Part shown: one piece after another, positions 1 to 8,877 of the stretch
How positions within the stretch are numbered: position 1 is the first letter of the stretch
Layout of the letters: each line of letters opens with the position of its first letter
Assembly: GCA_003242885.1 (NCBI GenBank)
Contig: QKMZ01000006.1
Coordinates: 1,729,563-1,793,562, forward strand
Direction of reading: 5' to 3'
From: Candidatus Melainabacteria bacterium
GTDB taxonomy: Bacteria; Cyanobacteriota; Vampirovibrionia; Obscuribacterales; Obscuribacteraceae
DNA length: 64,000 bases
Notes under the pieces: model-generated
What the model saw: only the letters and a program-made list of their open reading frames with translations
What the model was told of the DNA's origin: nothing
Database searches by the model: none
Position numbers and translations under genes: made by a program

Positions 1-242
1 GGATTTAGGACCGGCATGTGAAAGATCAAGTCACTCTCATCGGGGTCTACTTTTATATGAACTGGAGCCTTTTTCTGATCTTGCTCTTTTGGTTGACTCA
101 GGCTCGCATGGTCGAGAGATGTCACCGACGCATCCAGTTCTTTCGCCTGCGCAAACGCGGCAGTTCCTAACGTGTGACTTATAAGAAAAAGGGTCAAAGA
201 AAGACAAGCAATCCGCGCAGTTTTTCCTGCTGATTCTTTCAT
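1..242 (-). CDS. Partial secreted protein, N-terminal part only
   Basis: An open frame runs from an ATG at 242 (minus strand) off the left edge of the window, giving about 80 residues. The N-terminus is MKESAGKTARIACLSLTLF followed by a hydrophobic stretch and an Ala-rich stop before AFAQ, which is a standard Sec signal peptide with a probable cut after the Ala-Gln region near residue 32. The visible mature part is polar and rich in Asp, Gln and Lys (KEQDQKKAP). The family cannot be named from this fragment. It lies 37 bases downstream of the nagA stop on the same strand, so the two could be co-transcribed. Confidence 0.6.
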   Translation of the reverse strand, partial: MKESAGKTARIACLSLTLFLISHTLGTAAFAQAKELDASVTSLDHASLSQPKEQDQKKAPVHIKVDPDESDLIFHMPVLN

Positions 243-278
243 GGTTAGCAAATTCACTCGACCACCCTCGGTTGAAGG

Positions 279-1418
279 TTATTTACCCGTCTTTGCGGCG
301 GTCCCCACGGTTTTTTCGTCAGTTGCCAGGATCTGTCCATCGACGATCACTTGCTCAACTGAAAAGTCGCAAGGATTCCAAACTACCAGGTCTGCAAATT
401 TGCCCACTTCAATATGTCCGACCTTTTCGTCCAGCCCCATAGCGCGGGCAGGATTGTAACTGGCCATGCGAACCACATTCTGAAAGGAAGCGCTCTGCCA
501 TTGCACACAATTGCGCACAGCGTCAGCAAGGTGTATGGATGATCCGACTAATCCACCACCAGTGGTGCCAATCTTCGCAGCGTCGGTGACAAGAATCGCT
601 TTACGCGGACCTTTTAAACGCAATATCAATGACACCGTCTCCGGTGCCAGGTGCAGTCCGTCAGCAATAAGGCAGCAACTGACCCTGTCGTCCATCAGCG
701 CAGCTCCCACGGCTCCTGGATCACGATGGTGCAGAGGAGCCATTGCGTTAAAAGTATGCGTCATCATACGCACACCAGCGTCAAAAGCCTTCCTGGCATC
801 TTGAAGAGTCGCATTCGAGTGTCCCAAGGACGCGACGACACCGTTGCTCTGCAAATATTGCAGCGCTTCAGCATTCGGATCTAGCTCAGGCGCCATTGTC
901 ATTAGCAATACACCAGGCATTATCAGCCTCTTTAAAACATCAACTGAAAAAGGCTGCAAATGCTCCGGTGGATGAACTCCCGGTCGCTTTGACGAGAGAC
1001 ATGGTCCTTCCAGGTGTATGCCGGGCATACGAGCGGAAAGTCCCTTGGCGAGCGAAAGGTCGCTATTCAGCCCGTGCTTATTGAGCCATTCGATGTTTGC
1101 CACCAGGTGGTCGATTGCCGCAGTGATGAGCGTAGGCAAAAATGTTGTGACGCCCGCCACAGCCTGTTCTCTAGTGAACTTTTCCAGCTCCTTCTCTGTC
1201 GGTTTGCCCCAAAAATCGAGAGCAGGCCCACCGTTTAACTGCAAGTCTATGAGCCCTGGAGTGACGAGCCGGCCGGAAACATCGAGGTTTTCATATGCCG
1301 GAGTTGTTTGCTCTTGCGGCACAATTGCAGTTATCAGACCGCCCTCGATGAGAATGTCGGCAAAGCGCACCTCAAGAGGGGTAATGACCTGCCCACCTGC
1401 CAATCGAAGCTTTTTCAT
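279..1418 (-). CDS. nagA: N-acetylglucosamine-6-phosphate deacetylase
   Basis: This 379-residue protein has the length and motifs of NagA, the amidohydrolase that removes acetate from GlcNAc-6-phosphate during amino-sugar and peptidoglycan recycling in the cytoplasm. Visible motifs are GLIDLQLNGG (55-64), HLEGP with the metal-binding Glu137, GHSNA with His200, THTFNAM with His221, ADGLHL (252-257) and the catalytic Asp in LVTDA (Asp279). The ATG start at 1418 gives MKKLRLAGG, a normal NagA N-terminus. No nagB or PTS gene is adjacent, so the pathway must be completed elsewhere. It is divergent from the coiled-coil gene that starts at 1497. Confidence 0.93.
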   Translation of the reverse strand: MKKLRLAGGQVITPLEVRFADILIEGGLITAIVPQEQTTPAYENLDVSGRLVTPGLIDLQLNGGPALDFWGKPTEKELEKFTREQAVAGVTTFLPTLITAAIDHLVANIEWLNKHGLNSDLSLAKGLSARMPGIHLEGPCLSSKRPGVHPPEHLQPFSVDVLKRLIMPGVLLMTMAPELDPNAEALQYLQSNGVVASLGHSNATLQDARKAFDAGVRMMTHTFNAMAPLHHRDPGAVGAALMDDRVSCCLIADGLHLAPETVSLILRLKGPRKAILVTDAAKIGTTGGGLVGSSIHLADAVRNCVQWQSASFQNVVRMASYNPARAMGLDEKVGHIEVGKFADLVVWNPCDFSVEQVIVDGQILATDEKTVGTAAKTGK

Positions 1419-1496
1419 ACTTTTATTGAAGGACTCGCTAGACTTAAGGAGGCGGTTCGCCGCCTTGATTGGCTCCCAGAAACTCTGGGAATAGTA

Positions 1497-2024
1497 ATGG
1501 TTGGCACGTCGGTATTACAAGGCCTGGAAACAAGAATGGTTCCTGACGGAAATTTGGCGGTTAACCCGCAAACCGGACAACAAGTGGATGTTCGCGCGTT
1601 GATGGCGAAGGTCGTCGAACTGCAAGAACAGCTTCTGGCACAGCAGGAAAAGGCTTTGGTCCTTTCGGCTCAAGCGAGAGAATTGGACCGAACGGCCAGA
1701 GACATTGATGACGTCAAGGGAGAACTGGCTTCGCAGGGTATTTTGCTGGCTGACAAGACCAGAGAAAACAAGCAACTGCACCAGGAATTGACCAAAGTCA
1801 CCGCATTACTAGATACGAAATTAAACGAGACAGAAGAGTTGAAAGCCGCTGTTCAAGACCTTCAGCATCAATTGAAAACGCGCGAACAAGAAAGAGATTT
1901 GCTGGCGGTTATGCTCAACGAGGCGGAAAACAACCAGCGCAGGCTGGAAGCCGTCATTGGTGAAATCACGGCCCACATGAACGCTAAAGAGAAAGAAGGC
2001 TGGCTGGGTCGTTTCAAGAAGTAG
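1497..2024 (+). CDS. Coiled-coil protein of unknown function
   Basis: This predicted cytoplasmic protein of 175 residues is mostly one long coiled coil (about residues 28-160, heptad-like runs of Leu, Glu, Gln and Lys) and ends in the basic tail GWLGRFKK. I chose ATG 1497 (MVGTSVLQG). The frame stays open upstream to 1308, but that extension would run antisense through the 5' end of nagA and reads as low-complexity shadow sequence. There is no signal peptide or enzyme motif. The basic, aromatic C-terminus could be a short membrane or partner anchor; that is a guess. The family is not recognised. Confidence 0.7.
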   Translation: MVGTSVLQGLETRMVPDGNLAVNPQTGQQVDVRALMAKVVELQEQLLAQQEKALVLSAQARELDRTARDIDDVKGELASQGILLADKTRENKQLHQELTKVTALLDTKLNETEELKAAVQDLQHQLKTREQERDLLAVMLNEAENNQRRLEAVIGEITAHMNAKEKEGWLGRFKK

Positions 2025-2088
2025 TAGCTAACTTTGTTAAGACGTTAGACCATGGAGAACGTGCAAGACGTCTCGGACTCTTGAACGC

Positions 2089-2709
2089 TTAATAAGTGGA
2101 CGAAGAATTGTCCTGGGGCGGACTATCTTGCGGCGGGTTGCTCAATGCAGGTGGCTGCAAGCTTCCCGGCATTTGCGTGTTGTTTAGTAGGTCGGCTACG
2201 TCTTGCTGACTGATGCCGCTGATTGCACCGGCAGAACTCTTTTGCGCTGCTGCTGAACCAGCAGGATCAAACAAGGCAGGCAGCTTCTTAGAGCCTATAA
2301 ACTGCTTTACGAGCCCTGTGGTCCCGCTTATGTCAACAGTTGTATTGCGCCTGCCAAAGCCAAACAAGCCCTTTTTCGATGTTATCGAATCGCCAAGTAT
2401 TGTCTTTCCTTCGTACTGGGTTCCGCCAAACAAGCCTTTCTTCTTCTTGATCCCGGTGCCAAAGAATGAGACTTCAGTTTCTTGGGTTGTACCGAACAAG
2501 CCGCTTTTCTTGCGCCCAATTTTGTTGCCGCGCTTGTCTGTTATTGATTGTTCTTGTCCACCGAAATAGCCTTTTTTCAGAACCATCTCGGTGCCGTTGC
2601 CGGTCTTGATAGTAACGTTGCCTCGATCCGCAAAAGCTGCTTGAGTTGCACCCGCAGCAGAAATGTTGAGCAAAACTAAGAAAGCAATCGACTTAGAAAC
2701 CTGTTTCAC
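2089..2709 (-). CDS. Secreted protein with KKGxFG repeats
   Basis: I place the start at GTG 2709 because the sequence then begins with a clear signal peptide (VKQVSKSIAFLVLLNISAAG, then an Ala-rich cut near AAFA), preceded by GGGGTGG. The frame continues upstream, but that part looks non-coding. The 206-residue product carries about four copies of a short unit built on K-K-G-x-F-G (KKGYFGG, KKSGLFGT, KKKGLFGG, KKGLFGFG), spaced roughly 20-25 residues apart, each followed by a polar beta-like strand. The C-terminal third is Gln/Ala/Ser-rich and ends in a Pro/Asp/Ser tail. The repeat suggests a small beta-solenoid or cell-surface protein. No family is recognised. Confidence 0.65.
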   Translation of the reverse strand: MKQVSKSIAFLVLLNISAAGATQAAFADRGNVTIKTGNGTEMVLKKGYFGGQEQSITDKRGNKIGRKKSGLFGTTQETEVSFFGTGIKKKKGLFGGTQYEGKTILGDSITSKKGLFGFGRRNTTVDISGTTGLVKQFIGSKKLPALFDPAGSAAAQKSSAGAISGISQQDVADLLNNTQMPGSLQPPALSNPPQDSPPQDNSSSTY

Positions 2710-2976
2710 TGCGCCACCCCTGCCATTATTATCAATGTCAAACCAAACTGAGCAGTACTTGAGAAACACCGATTTGGCGCTTCGCATCCAAATACCGACA
2801 TCAATATGCCTACTGACACGGTCGCGAAAATTTTTGTTCCCCATTCCTGAAGAAAAGCTGCGCAAATGAAGAAGGGCGCCCAACTGAGATACAATCATCT
2901 GCGCTACTCGCAAGCTGATATCAAGACAAGCTGAGAGTATGCGACCCAGGCAATAGAACAAAGCAATACATTCGGT

Positions 2977-3945
2977 GTGACGATAGATTTGGATACATTA
3001 ACTAAAGACCTACTTTCCGGAGACAGACGCGCGCTGGCACGAGCAATCAGCCTCGTGGAAAACGGCGGTCCACAAGCAACCCAGCTTGTGAAACAACTCT
3101 ATCCTCAATCGGGCCGCGCGCATTTAATCGGCGTAACGGGCTCGCCGGGCGTTGGAAAGTCAACTCTGGTGGATGCGCTTATTACGCAGATGCGTAAAGC
3201 AGATCTGAAAGTCGGTGTACTTGCGGTTGATCCATCCAGTCCCTTCACCGGCGGCGCCATCTTAGGCGATCGAATTCGTATGCAAGCACACACACTCGAT
3301 AGATCTGTATTTATCAGATCTATGGCTAACCGCGGACATTCCGGCGGTATTGCTATGGGCACTTATGATGCCGTGCGCATGCTGGAAGCTTCAGGTTACG
3401 ACGTAGTAATTATCGAAACAGTTGGCGTCGGTCAAAGCGAGCTGGCAATCGCGCAAGCCGCAGACACGACAATCCTGGTGCTAATGCCGGGTTCAGGTGA
3501 TGATGTCCAGGCAATCAAATCGGGCATTATGGAAATCGGCGATATTTTTGTTGTGAATAAAGGCGATTTGCCAGGTGCCAATAAAACCGCAACAGATATC
3601 ACTGCAAGTTTGGAATTGGCTTCCTTCTCTAATGATTGGCGTCCACCTGTCATAACCTGTGTTGCAGAAACGAACGAAGGTGTCGAGAAAGTCTGGGAAG
3701 CTGCAAAACAACATAGAGAGTTTTTGAAAACATCCGGCGAATTGAAACAGCGCCGTAAATCGAAAGTTCAAGCGGAACTCGCAGAGCTCGTCGCCGGTAT
3801 GGCACGGGACAATTTAAAAGCGGCGCTTGAAACTCCTGGTGAAAATCAAAAGATGCTCAACCAGGTAGTCGAGCATGAAGTCGATCCGCATTCAGCTGCA
3901 GAAACACTCGCGAAGCATCTCTTCGGCGGTTCATCGAACTTGTAA
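2977..3945 (+). CDS. meaB: MeaB/ArgK-type G3E GTPase, methylmalonyl-CoA mutase chaperone
   Basis: The 322-residue product has the Walker A motif GSPGVGKST (55-63), the switch sequence DPSSPFTGGAILGDRIRM, the ETVGVGQSE motif and NKGD for guanine recognition, all diagnostic of the MeaB/ArgK family. These GTPases gate cofactor loading and protect B12-dependent acyl-CoA mutases. The start is GTG at 2977 (MTIDLDTLTKDLL). No mutase or epimerase gene lies in the window, which is uncommon because meaB usually accompanies mcmA/mcmB. The partner may be elsewhere in the genome. Confidence 0.93.
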   Translation: MTIDLDTLTKDLLSGDRRALARAISLVENGGPQATQLVKQLYPQSGRAHLIGVTGSPGVGKSTLVDALITQMRKADLKVGVLAVDPSSPFTGGAILGDRIRMQAHTLDRSVFIRSMANRGHSGGIAMGTYDAVRMLEASGYDVVIIETVGVGQSELAIAQAADTTILVLMPGSGDDVQAIKSGIMEIGDIFVVNKGDLPGANKTATDITASLELASFSNDWRPPVITCVAETNEGVEKVWEAAKQHREFLKTSGELKQRRKSKVQAELAELVAGMARDNLKAALETPGENQKMLNQVVEHEVDPHSAAETLAKHLFGGSSNL

Positions 3946-3963
3946 GAGGTCCTGCGACACGCA

Positions 3964-4200
3964 GTGTTGGGACTTTCTGACTATGTACAAAACCCGACCG
4001 ACTTCGACAAGAAAAGAGTAAGCCAGGAAATTGACATAGTCTCGGATGCTTTCCATGCGCTGCCCGACGAAGAGCAGTCGCGCATTCGCAAAGACATGTT
4101 CAGGATCGGGATTACAAGTCACAAGTTGAACAGCGCAGCGGCAAGAGCTGCGGCCTTCTCATGTAGTTTTCACGTCTTTTCTCCTAGACTTCTGCAATAA
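3964..4200 (+). CDS. Possible small hypothetical protein
   Basis: A GTG-initiated frame of 78 codons starts 18 bases after the meaB stop, with AGAGGT upstream at a long spacing. The first 55 residues are charged and helix-like (DFDKKRVSQEIDIVSDAF); the last 20 look random. It may be a real small gene, a remnant whose 3' end is shifted, or chance. Nothing identifies a function. Confidence 0.3.
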   Translation: MLGLSDYVQNPTDFDKKRVSQEIDIVSDAFHALPDEEQSRIRKDMFRIGITSHKLNSAAARAAAFSCSFHVFSPRLLQ

Positions 4201-4255
4201 CCCTCCCCCAAGGATTATGTAACTAAAGTGGTTCCTTCCTCAATAGGTGCTCGCA

Positions 4256-4813
4256 ATGGAACGCTTCGAATCTTGTGAAAAAAAACCATACAACTCGGTC
4301 TCATATGCGGACTGGTTGACCGGAAACATTCAAAACCATTATGAGTTTGATAGGGGCAAGAATGATACAAGCAAGTATGCTCTTCCAGACTTCTCAATTT
4401 ACGGGGGAGACAACGGCTATCAGCCGGTACAGCCGGCTGAGCGGAAGTCAGAGACATGTCTAAACAGCGGCTCCGAATATGCCATTCGGGAGTTCGGACA
4501 AGAAATTGGTGATGCGGTAAATCAAGAAGTATCCAAAGTAGTTTCGTATGTGATGTTCAACAACTACAGAGAGCGCGAATTTCCGTCACCAAACATTCAT
4601 CCGCCAGCTCCAGATTTTTCCAAGGAATTCGTCAAAGAAGAGTTCGAAATGGTACAAGCAGCGTGGGATAGACTCTCGAACGATCATCGTGCTGGGCTGC
4701 GCCTGTTCTCCCTGGATGGAGAAAGCTCATTAGAGAGTCTCTCTCCACTGGCTAGATTTAAACTGAGTTTTGTCGACAGATTTGCCGAGTTTGAAAAACA
4801 AAGGCGCGACTAA
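4256..4813 (+). CDS. Hypothetical soluble protein
   Basis: The 185-residue product is acidic to neutral and rich in aromatic residues, with no signal peptide or membrane segment. I prefer ATG 4256, which has AGGTG eight bases upstream, over the in-frame GTG at 4247. The N-terminal third is disordered-looking and the region 70-185 is helical (EIGDAVNQEVSKVV, EFEMVQAAWDRLSNDH). No family is recognised. The permease gene ends eight bases away on the opposite strand. Confidence 0.55.
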   Translation: MERFESCEKKPYNSVSYADWLTGNIQNHYEFDRGKNDTSKYALPDFSIYGGDNGYQPVQPAERKSETCLNSGSEYAIREFGQEIGDAVNQEVSKVVSYVMFNNYREREFPSPNIHPPAPDFSKEFVKEEFEMVQAAWDRLSNDHRAGLRLFSLDGESSLESLSPLARFKLSFVDRFAEFEKQRRD

Positions 4814-4820
4814 GAATGCT

Positions 4821-6296
4821 TCAGCTTCCGGTTTTGGCGGCAGCACTGCGATTCCAAATAAAATATGCAGGCAGACCGGAAAGGATAATCAACAGACCTG
4901 CACCACTGTAGCCTGGCGATTGGCAAATTTGCCCGATCATCACGACAGAGGTTAGCACCACATACAGTGCAGGAAGAAATGGATACAGTGGAACCTTATA
5001 TGGACGCTCTGCATTCGGGTATTTCTTGCGCATCACAAACAACCCGGCAACCGTCAAAACGTAGAAGAGTAGAGCGGCGAACATAACGTATTCGAGCAAT
5101 TTGCTGTACTGACCGGAGAGACAAAGCAAACATGACCATGCACCTTGCATGATCAAACCAAATGTAGGAACGTGCGTGGTGGCGTTCAACTCGCCGCATT
5201 TCTTGAAAAACAAACCATCGCGCGCCATCGCATAATATGCGCGAGGACCGGCAAGAATGATTCCGTTCAACGCGCCGAAGGTCGAAATCATGATCGCCGC
5301 AGCCATGATGTAAACGCCCGCCGAGCCGAAGATGATTTCAGCAGCGGCCGTTCCCACACGATCCTCGGCGGCAAATTGAATACCGCGGGCAATCACGTCG
5401 GCGCCGCCTTCGGTTCCTTTCAAAGGAATCAAGAGCATATAAACAACGTTGGTCAACAAATAAAGGAGCGAAACCAATGCCGTTCCCAACATAAGACTGC
5501 GCGGCAATGTCTTCGTCGGCTCCTTCACTTCTTCACCTGTGAAAGTGAGGTTGTTCCACGCATCACTGGAAAAGAGCGGGCCGACCATAGCGAGCGAGAT
5601 TACGCCAAGCAATGTCATGCCTTCCAAGGCATTGCCTTTCAAATCAACAGGGCTGAAAAACGTTGAGAATGACGAAAAATTTGCTTGCACTCCGTTGAAT
5701 TTGCTAAAGCTCAAAGCACCAAGCACGATTAGCAAACCAAGAGCGGCGACTTTGGTCATTGTGAAAGTCGTCTGGATCATCTTAGCTGCAGTAATCCCTC
5801 GACAATTGATTGCAGTCAAGAGTACGACTACAAGAATTGATATCAATTGCAGTGCGGTGAACGAATAATCGCCAATCGAGAAAAACACCGTTTGTTTGGA
5901 TACAACAGGAAAGAAGACACCCATGAATTTGGCGAAGGCTACGCCAACGGCAGCGATGGTGCCTGCCTGGATAACCATAAATAACGTCCATCCATATAAA
6001 AACGCCGCCAGCTTTCCAAACGATTCACGCAAGAAGACATACTGTCCACCCGCTTCCGGATGCATAGCAGATAGCTCCGAGTAGCACACTGCACCTACAA
6101 CAGTGAGAATGCCCGACAAAAGCCAGGCGAGAAGAACCCAACCTGGCGCTCCTAATAAGCGGGATGCTTCTGCCGATACGATGAATATGCCGGATCCGAT
6201 CATTGAGCCAACGACAACCGCAGTTGAGTCAAGCAGCCCCATCGCTCGCGTAAAGTGCACTGGCTGAGGGTTTTGCTCAGAGGACATTTGAGACAT
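4821..6296 (-). CDS. APC-superfamily amino acid permease
   Basis: This 491-residue inner-membrane protein has about twelve hydrophobic segments. The first helix carries VGSMIGSGIFIV, the unwound TM1 signature of the amino acid-polyamine-organocation superfamily that contacts the substrate carboxylate. TM2-3 show the conserved pattern CYSELSAMHPEAGGQYVFLR. It resembles the LAT/YfnA-type exchangers and permeases. The substrate cannot be read from sequence. It is a single transcription unit divergent from minC, with a 246-base shared upstream region. Confidence 0.9.
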   Translation of the reverse strand: MSQMSSEQNPQPVHFTRAMGLLDSTAVVVGSMIGSGIFIVSAEASRLLGAPGWVLLAWLLSGILTVVGAVCYSELSAMHPEAGGQYVFLRESFGKLAAFLYGWTLFMVIQAGTIAAVGVAFAKFMGVFFPVVSKQTVFFSIGDYSFTALQLISILVVVLLTAINCRGITAAKMIQTTFTMTKVAALGLLIVLGALSFSKFNGVQANFSSFSTFFSPVDLKGNALEGMTLLGVISLAMVGPLFSSDAWNNLTFTGEEVKEPTKTLPRSLMLGTALVSLLYLLTNVVYMLLIPLKGTEGGADVIARGIQFAAEDRVGTAAAEIIFGSAGVYIMAAAIMISTFGALNGIILAGPRAYYAMARDGLFFKKCGELNATTHVPTFGLIMQGAWSCLLCLSGQYSKLLEYVMFAALLFYVLTVAGLFVMRKKYPNAERPYKVPLYPFLPALYVVLTSVVMIGQICQSPGYSGAGLLIILSGLPAYFIWNRSAAAKTGS

Positions 6297-6444
6297 ATCG
6301 ATCAGGATCCTCGAAAAATATTCTGTTTATCAAAACTCTCTTATCTTTTACGAAATACGCGATGGCCGCGGATATAGCCAATTCCTTACTCTTCTGTCAT
6401 CGAATAAATCGACTAATGTATATCCACTCAGTATCTCAACTGGC

Positions 6445-6473
6445 TTGACGTGCGGGTTTCCAGCTCATACGAT
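6445..6473 (+). promoter_or_regulatory. Predicted sigma-70 promoter of minCDE
   Basis: TTGACG (6445-6450) and TACGAT (6468-6473) are separated by exactly 17 bases, about 70 bases ahead of the minC ATG. This is the best promoter-like match in the permease-minC intergenic region. Confidence 0.5.
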
Positions 6474-6542
6474 TTGTAAACGAATCAAATCAATACCGAT
6501 TCGCCGACTATAACAATGATTCAGGACGCGGTGTGACCTCCC

Positions 6543-7481
6543 ATGTCTAAAATAGCTATCATCAGTCAACCGGACCAAGGCGTACTCATAGATGTGGGCG
6601 GCTGCGCTTCTATGCAAGAAGCAGTAAGCCATCTTTCGTCTACTCTGCAGGTATCCAGTCAATTCTGGAAGGGCGTCAATGTGGCGCTCAATCTTGGAGA
6701 GCTTGAGCTTACGTCCACTCAAGTTGCGCATATACTCGCGCTCGCCAAGGGCGTCGGCGTATATCCGTACCAAGTTTTTGCGCAACAGCCACTTACTCGT
6801 GGTGCGCTTTTGGAGCATGGAGTCGTTTTAGGCGATGGACAACCAATGACACTGCCGGCGATGACAATTAAGGTTCCGGAAAATCAGACCGAGGAAGATT
6901 GGGTTGACGAGTCTGTGAACATTGATTCGATTGATGAAAACTCGACAGTCACCGTTTTCTACGAGCCCAGCGAAAATCAGTTGATCACAGAAGAAGTGGA
7001 GCAAGTCGATCAAGACAAAACTCAAGCTGATAGTCCTGAAGCGCAAGTAGACTTCACGCCGAAATCCGAAACTGAAAAAAGTGAAAAACCCTCGAAGGCT
7101 GCTAAAGCCAAAGAGAAAGTTGAAGGCCCCGTCCATGCAGGCGTTATGTACTTGAGACAGACGCTGCGTTCAGGACAGAGTGTTAGTCATACAGGACACC
7201 TGGTGATTATCGGAGACGTCAACCCCGGCGCCGAAGTGGTGGCGGAAGGTGACATCACCGTATGGGGTGCACTCAGAGGTATTGCACGCGCCGGATCTAG
7301 TGGCAACAATGATGCTGAAATTCGTGCACTGCGATTGCAACCGATTCAAATTCGCATCGGCGAGTCCTTTGCTCGCTCACCCGACAAAAATCGGCTGCAC
7401 TACGACAACCACCACGGGCCGGAAACGGCTCGAGTGGTTGACGGAAAGATCAAAGTATTCAAATTTAACCCTCAATTTTGA
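6543..7481 (+). CDS. minC: Septum site-determining protein MinC
   Basis: MinC inhibits FtsZ polymerisation away from midcell and is recruited to the membrane by MinD. The 312-residue protein has an N-terminal MinC_N-like domain (about 1-105), a long acidic linker rich in Glu, Asp and Lys (about 110-205), and the C-terminal right-handed beta-helix (about 207-305) with the classic GHLVIIGDVNPGAEVVAEGD and WGALRGIARAG signatures. The linker is longer than in E. coli MinC (231 residues). It is first of the min operon, 65 bases before minD. Confidence 0.95.
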   Translation: MSKIAIISQPDQGVLIDVGGCASMQEAVSHLSSTLQVSSQFWKGVNVALNLGELELTSTQVAHILALAKGVGVYPYQVFAQQPLTRGALLEHGVVLGDGQPMTLPAMTIKVPENQTEEDWVDESVNIDSIDENSTVTVFYEPSENQLITEEVEQVDQDKTQADSPEAQVDFTPKSETEKSEKPSKAAKAKEKVEGPVHAGVMYLRQTLRSGQSVSHTGHLVIIGDVNPGAEVVAEGDITVWGALRGIARAGSSGNNDAEIRALRLQPIQIRIGESFARSPDKNRLHYDNHHGPETARVVDGKIKVFKFNPQF

Positions 7482-7546
7482 AAAGTTTTTCCAGGTAATC
7501 CCTCAACTAATTAACTGAGTAACTGCAAGCGAAACGGGTAAACATA

Positions 7547-8356
7547 ATGGGTCGAGTAATAGTAATAACGTCAGGAAAAGGCGGGGTCGGTAAAACAACC
7601 GCATCCGCAAATATAGGCGTCGCACTCGCAAATACAGGTGCGAGTGTCTGCCTAGTCGATATGGACATCGGATTGCGCAACCTCGACATTTTGATGGGGT
7701 TAGAAAATCGCGTTGTCTACAACTTGGTAGACGTTGTCGAAGAACGCTGCAAGTTACGGCAAGCGCTCGTCAAAGACAAACGCATGCCTAATTTGAATCT
7801 CTTGCCCGCTGCTCAAACACGCGACAAAACCGCAGTCGATGCAGACCAGATGAAGAAGCTCTGCGAAGAGTTGAAGTCCATGTTTGACTTCGTCCTCATC
7901 GACAGCCCTGCAGGTATCGAAAGCGGATTCCAAAACGCCATCGCCGGCGCTGAAGAAGCGATCGTGATCACGACTCCTGAAATGTCCGCTGTTCGCGACG
8001 CCGATCGCATCATCGGTCTTTTGGAAGCGCGCAAAGACGAAATCACGCAATATCGTCTGGTGCTCAATCGCCTCAGACCGAAGATGGTTGCTAATGCCGA
8101 CATGATGGGCGTTGACGACGTACTCGAGATCCTGTCGATCAAACTTTTGGGAGTAGTGCCCGAAGACGAGGACATCATCATCTCCACCAACAAGGGCGAA
8201 CCGGTCTCCGGAACGGACAACACCCGCTCGGGTCTGGCATTCCGCAATATTGCTCGCCGCTTGCGCGGTGAAGAGGTTCCCTTCATGGACCTGGACGCGA
8301 AGAACGATACTTGGGTAACCAAGATCGTCAACTTCTTCAATCCGGTTCGCGTGTAG
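7547..8356 (+). CDS. minD: Septum site-determining ATPase MinD
   Basis: MinD is the membrane-cycling ATPase that carries MinC and is displaced by MinE. The 269-residue protein starts with the deviant Walker A KGGVGKTT (about residues 11-18), has DMDIGLRN, the DSPAGIE switch and ends in an amphipathic membrane-targeting helix (TWVTKIVNFFNPVRV). Length matches the family. minE begins 17 bases downstream behind GGAGGAA. Confidence 0.97.
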   Translation: MGRVIVITSGKGGVGKTTASANIGVALANTGASVCLVDMDIGLRNLDILMGLENRVVYNLVDVVEERCKLRQALVKDKRMPNLNLLPAAQTRDKTAVDADQMKKLCEELKSMFDFVLIDSPAGIESGFQNAIAGAEEAIVITTPEMSAVRDADRIIGLLEARKDEITQYRLVLNRLRPKMVANADMMGVDDVLEILSIKLLGVVPEDEDIIISTNKGEPVSGTDNTRSGLAFRNIARRLRGEEVPFMDLDAKNDTWVTKIVNFFNPVRV

Positions 8357-8373
8357 TTGGAGGAACCCATTAA

Positions 8374-8634
8374 ATGCAACAACTTATAGATTGGCTATTT
8401 AAGGTTCCAAACGGAACAGCCGCAGTGACCGCAAAAGATCGCATGCGCAATATGCTCGTGCATGACCGTCTGGAGCTGCCTGCAGGCAAATTGGAAGTTC
8501 TGGAAGAAGAATTGACGGCTGTAGTCGCCCGGTATTTCGATTTAGAACCGGACACTACCAGATTCGATCTTCAGCAAATGGATCGCAAGGCGGCATTGAT
8601 TGCCAATTTCCGGCTGGTCCGCTCGAAGTGCTAA
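8374..8634 (+). CDS. minE: Cell division topological specificity factor MinE
   Basis: The 86-residue product has the two-part MinE layout: an N-terminal membrane and MinD-contact region (MQQLIDWLF, then TAKDRMRNMLVHDR) and a C-terminal dimerisation domain (residues 33-86). With MinD it produces the pole-to-pole oscillation that places the division site. Third gene of the min operon, with the strong ribosome site GGAGGAA before the ATG. Confidence 0.93.
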   Translation: MQQLIDWLFKVPNGTAAVTAKDRMRNMLVHDRLELPAGKLEVLEEELTAVVARYFDLEPDTTRFDLQQMDRKAALIANFRLVRSKC

Positions 8635-8776
8635 GAGTCTGAAAAGAACGGATACCCGACGTTCGACTAAAAGGGGTAATGCCCTCATTACCCTGTCTGC
8701 GAGCGCTGGACATCATCGAATTTCACAATCGACAGATGTCAAGCAAGACAGTCAGAAATCGTCAATTCAAATTCAA

Positions 8777-8811
8777 GAGGCGGAGAAGCAGCTGTTTCTC
8801 CGTCTCTTTTT
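8777..8811 (+). terminator. Rho-independent terminator of minCDE
   Basis: A 13-bp stem (8777-8789 with 8794-8806, two G-T pairs) and a four-base loop are followed by a run of five T. It lies about 140 bases after the minE stop and ahead of rodA, so rodA probably has its own promoter. Confidence 0.85.
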
Positions 8812-8877
8812 CTAATTTTCGGCTCTGGCTGCCATAATTATAGGCGCGGCATCTCTCGCCCAATCTGAAGGAAGATA

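Noticed and set aside
1308..1496. N-terminal extension of the coiled-coil gene at 1497
   Set aside because: It would overlap the nagA 5' end in antisense and has no ribosome site or coiled-coil pattern.
2710..2961. N-terminal extension of the KKGxFG repeat protein
   Set aside because: The extra residues look like non-coding translation and would bury the clear signal peptide that starts at 2709.
8600..8815. 71-codon frame after minE
   Set aside because: It overlaps minE in another frame and runs through the terminator stem; no ribosome site.
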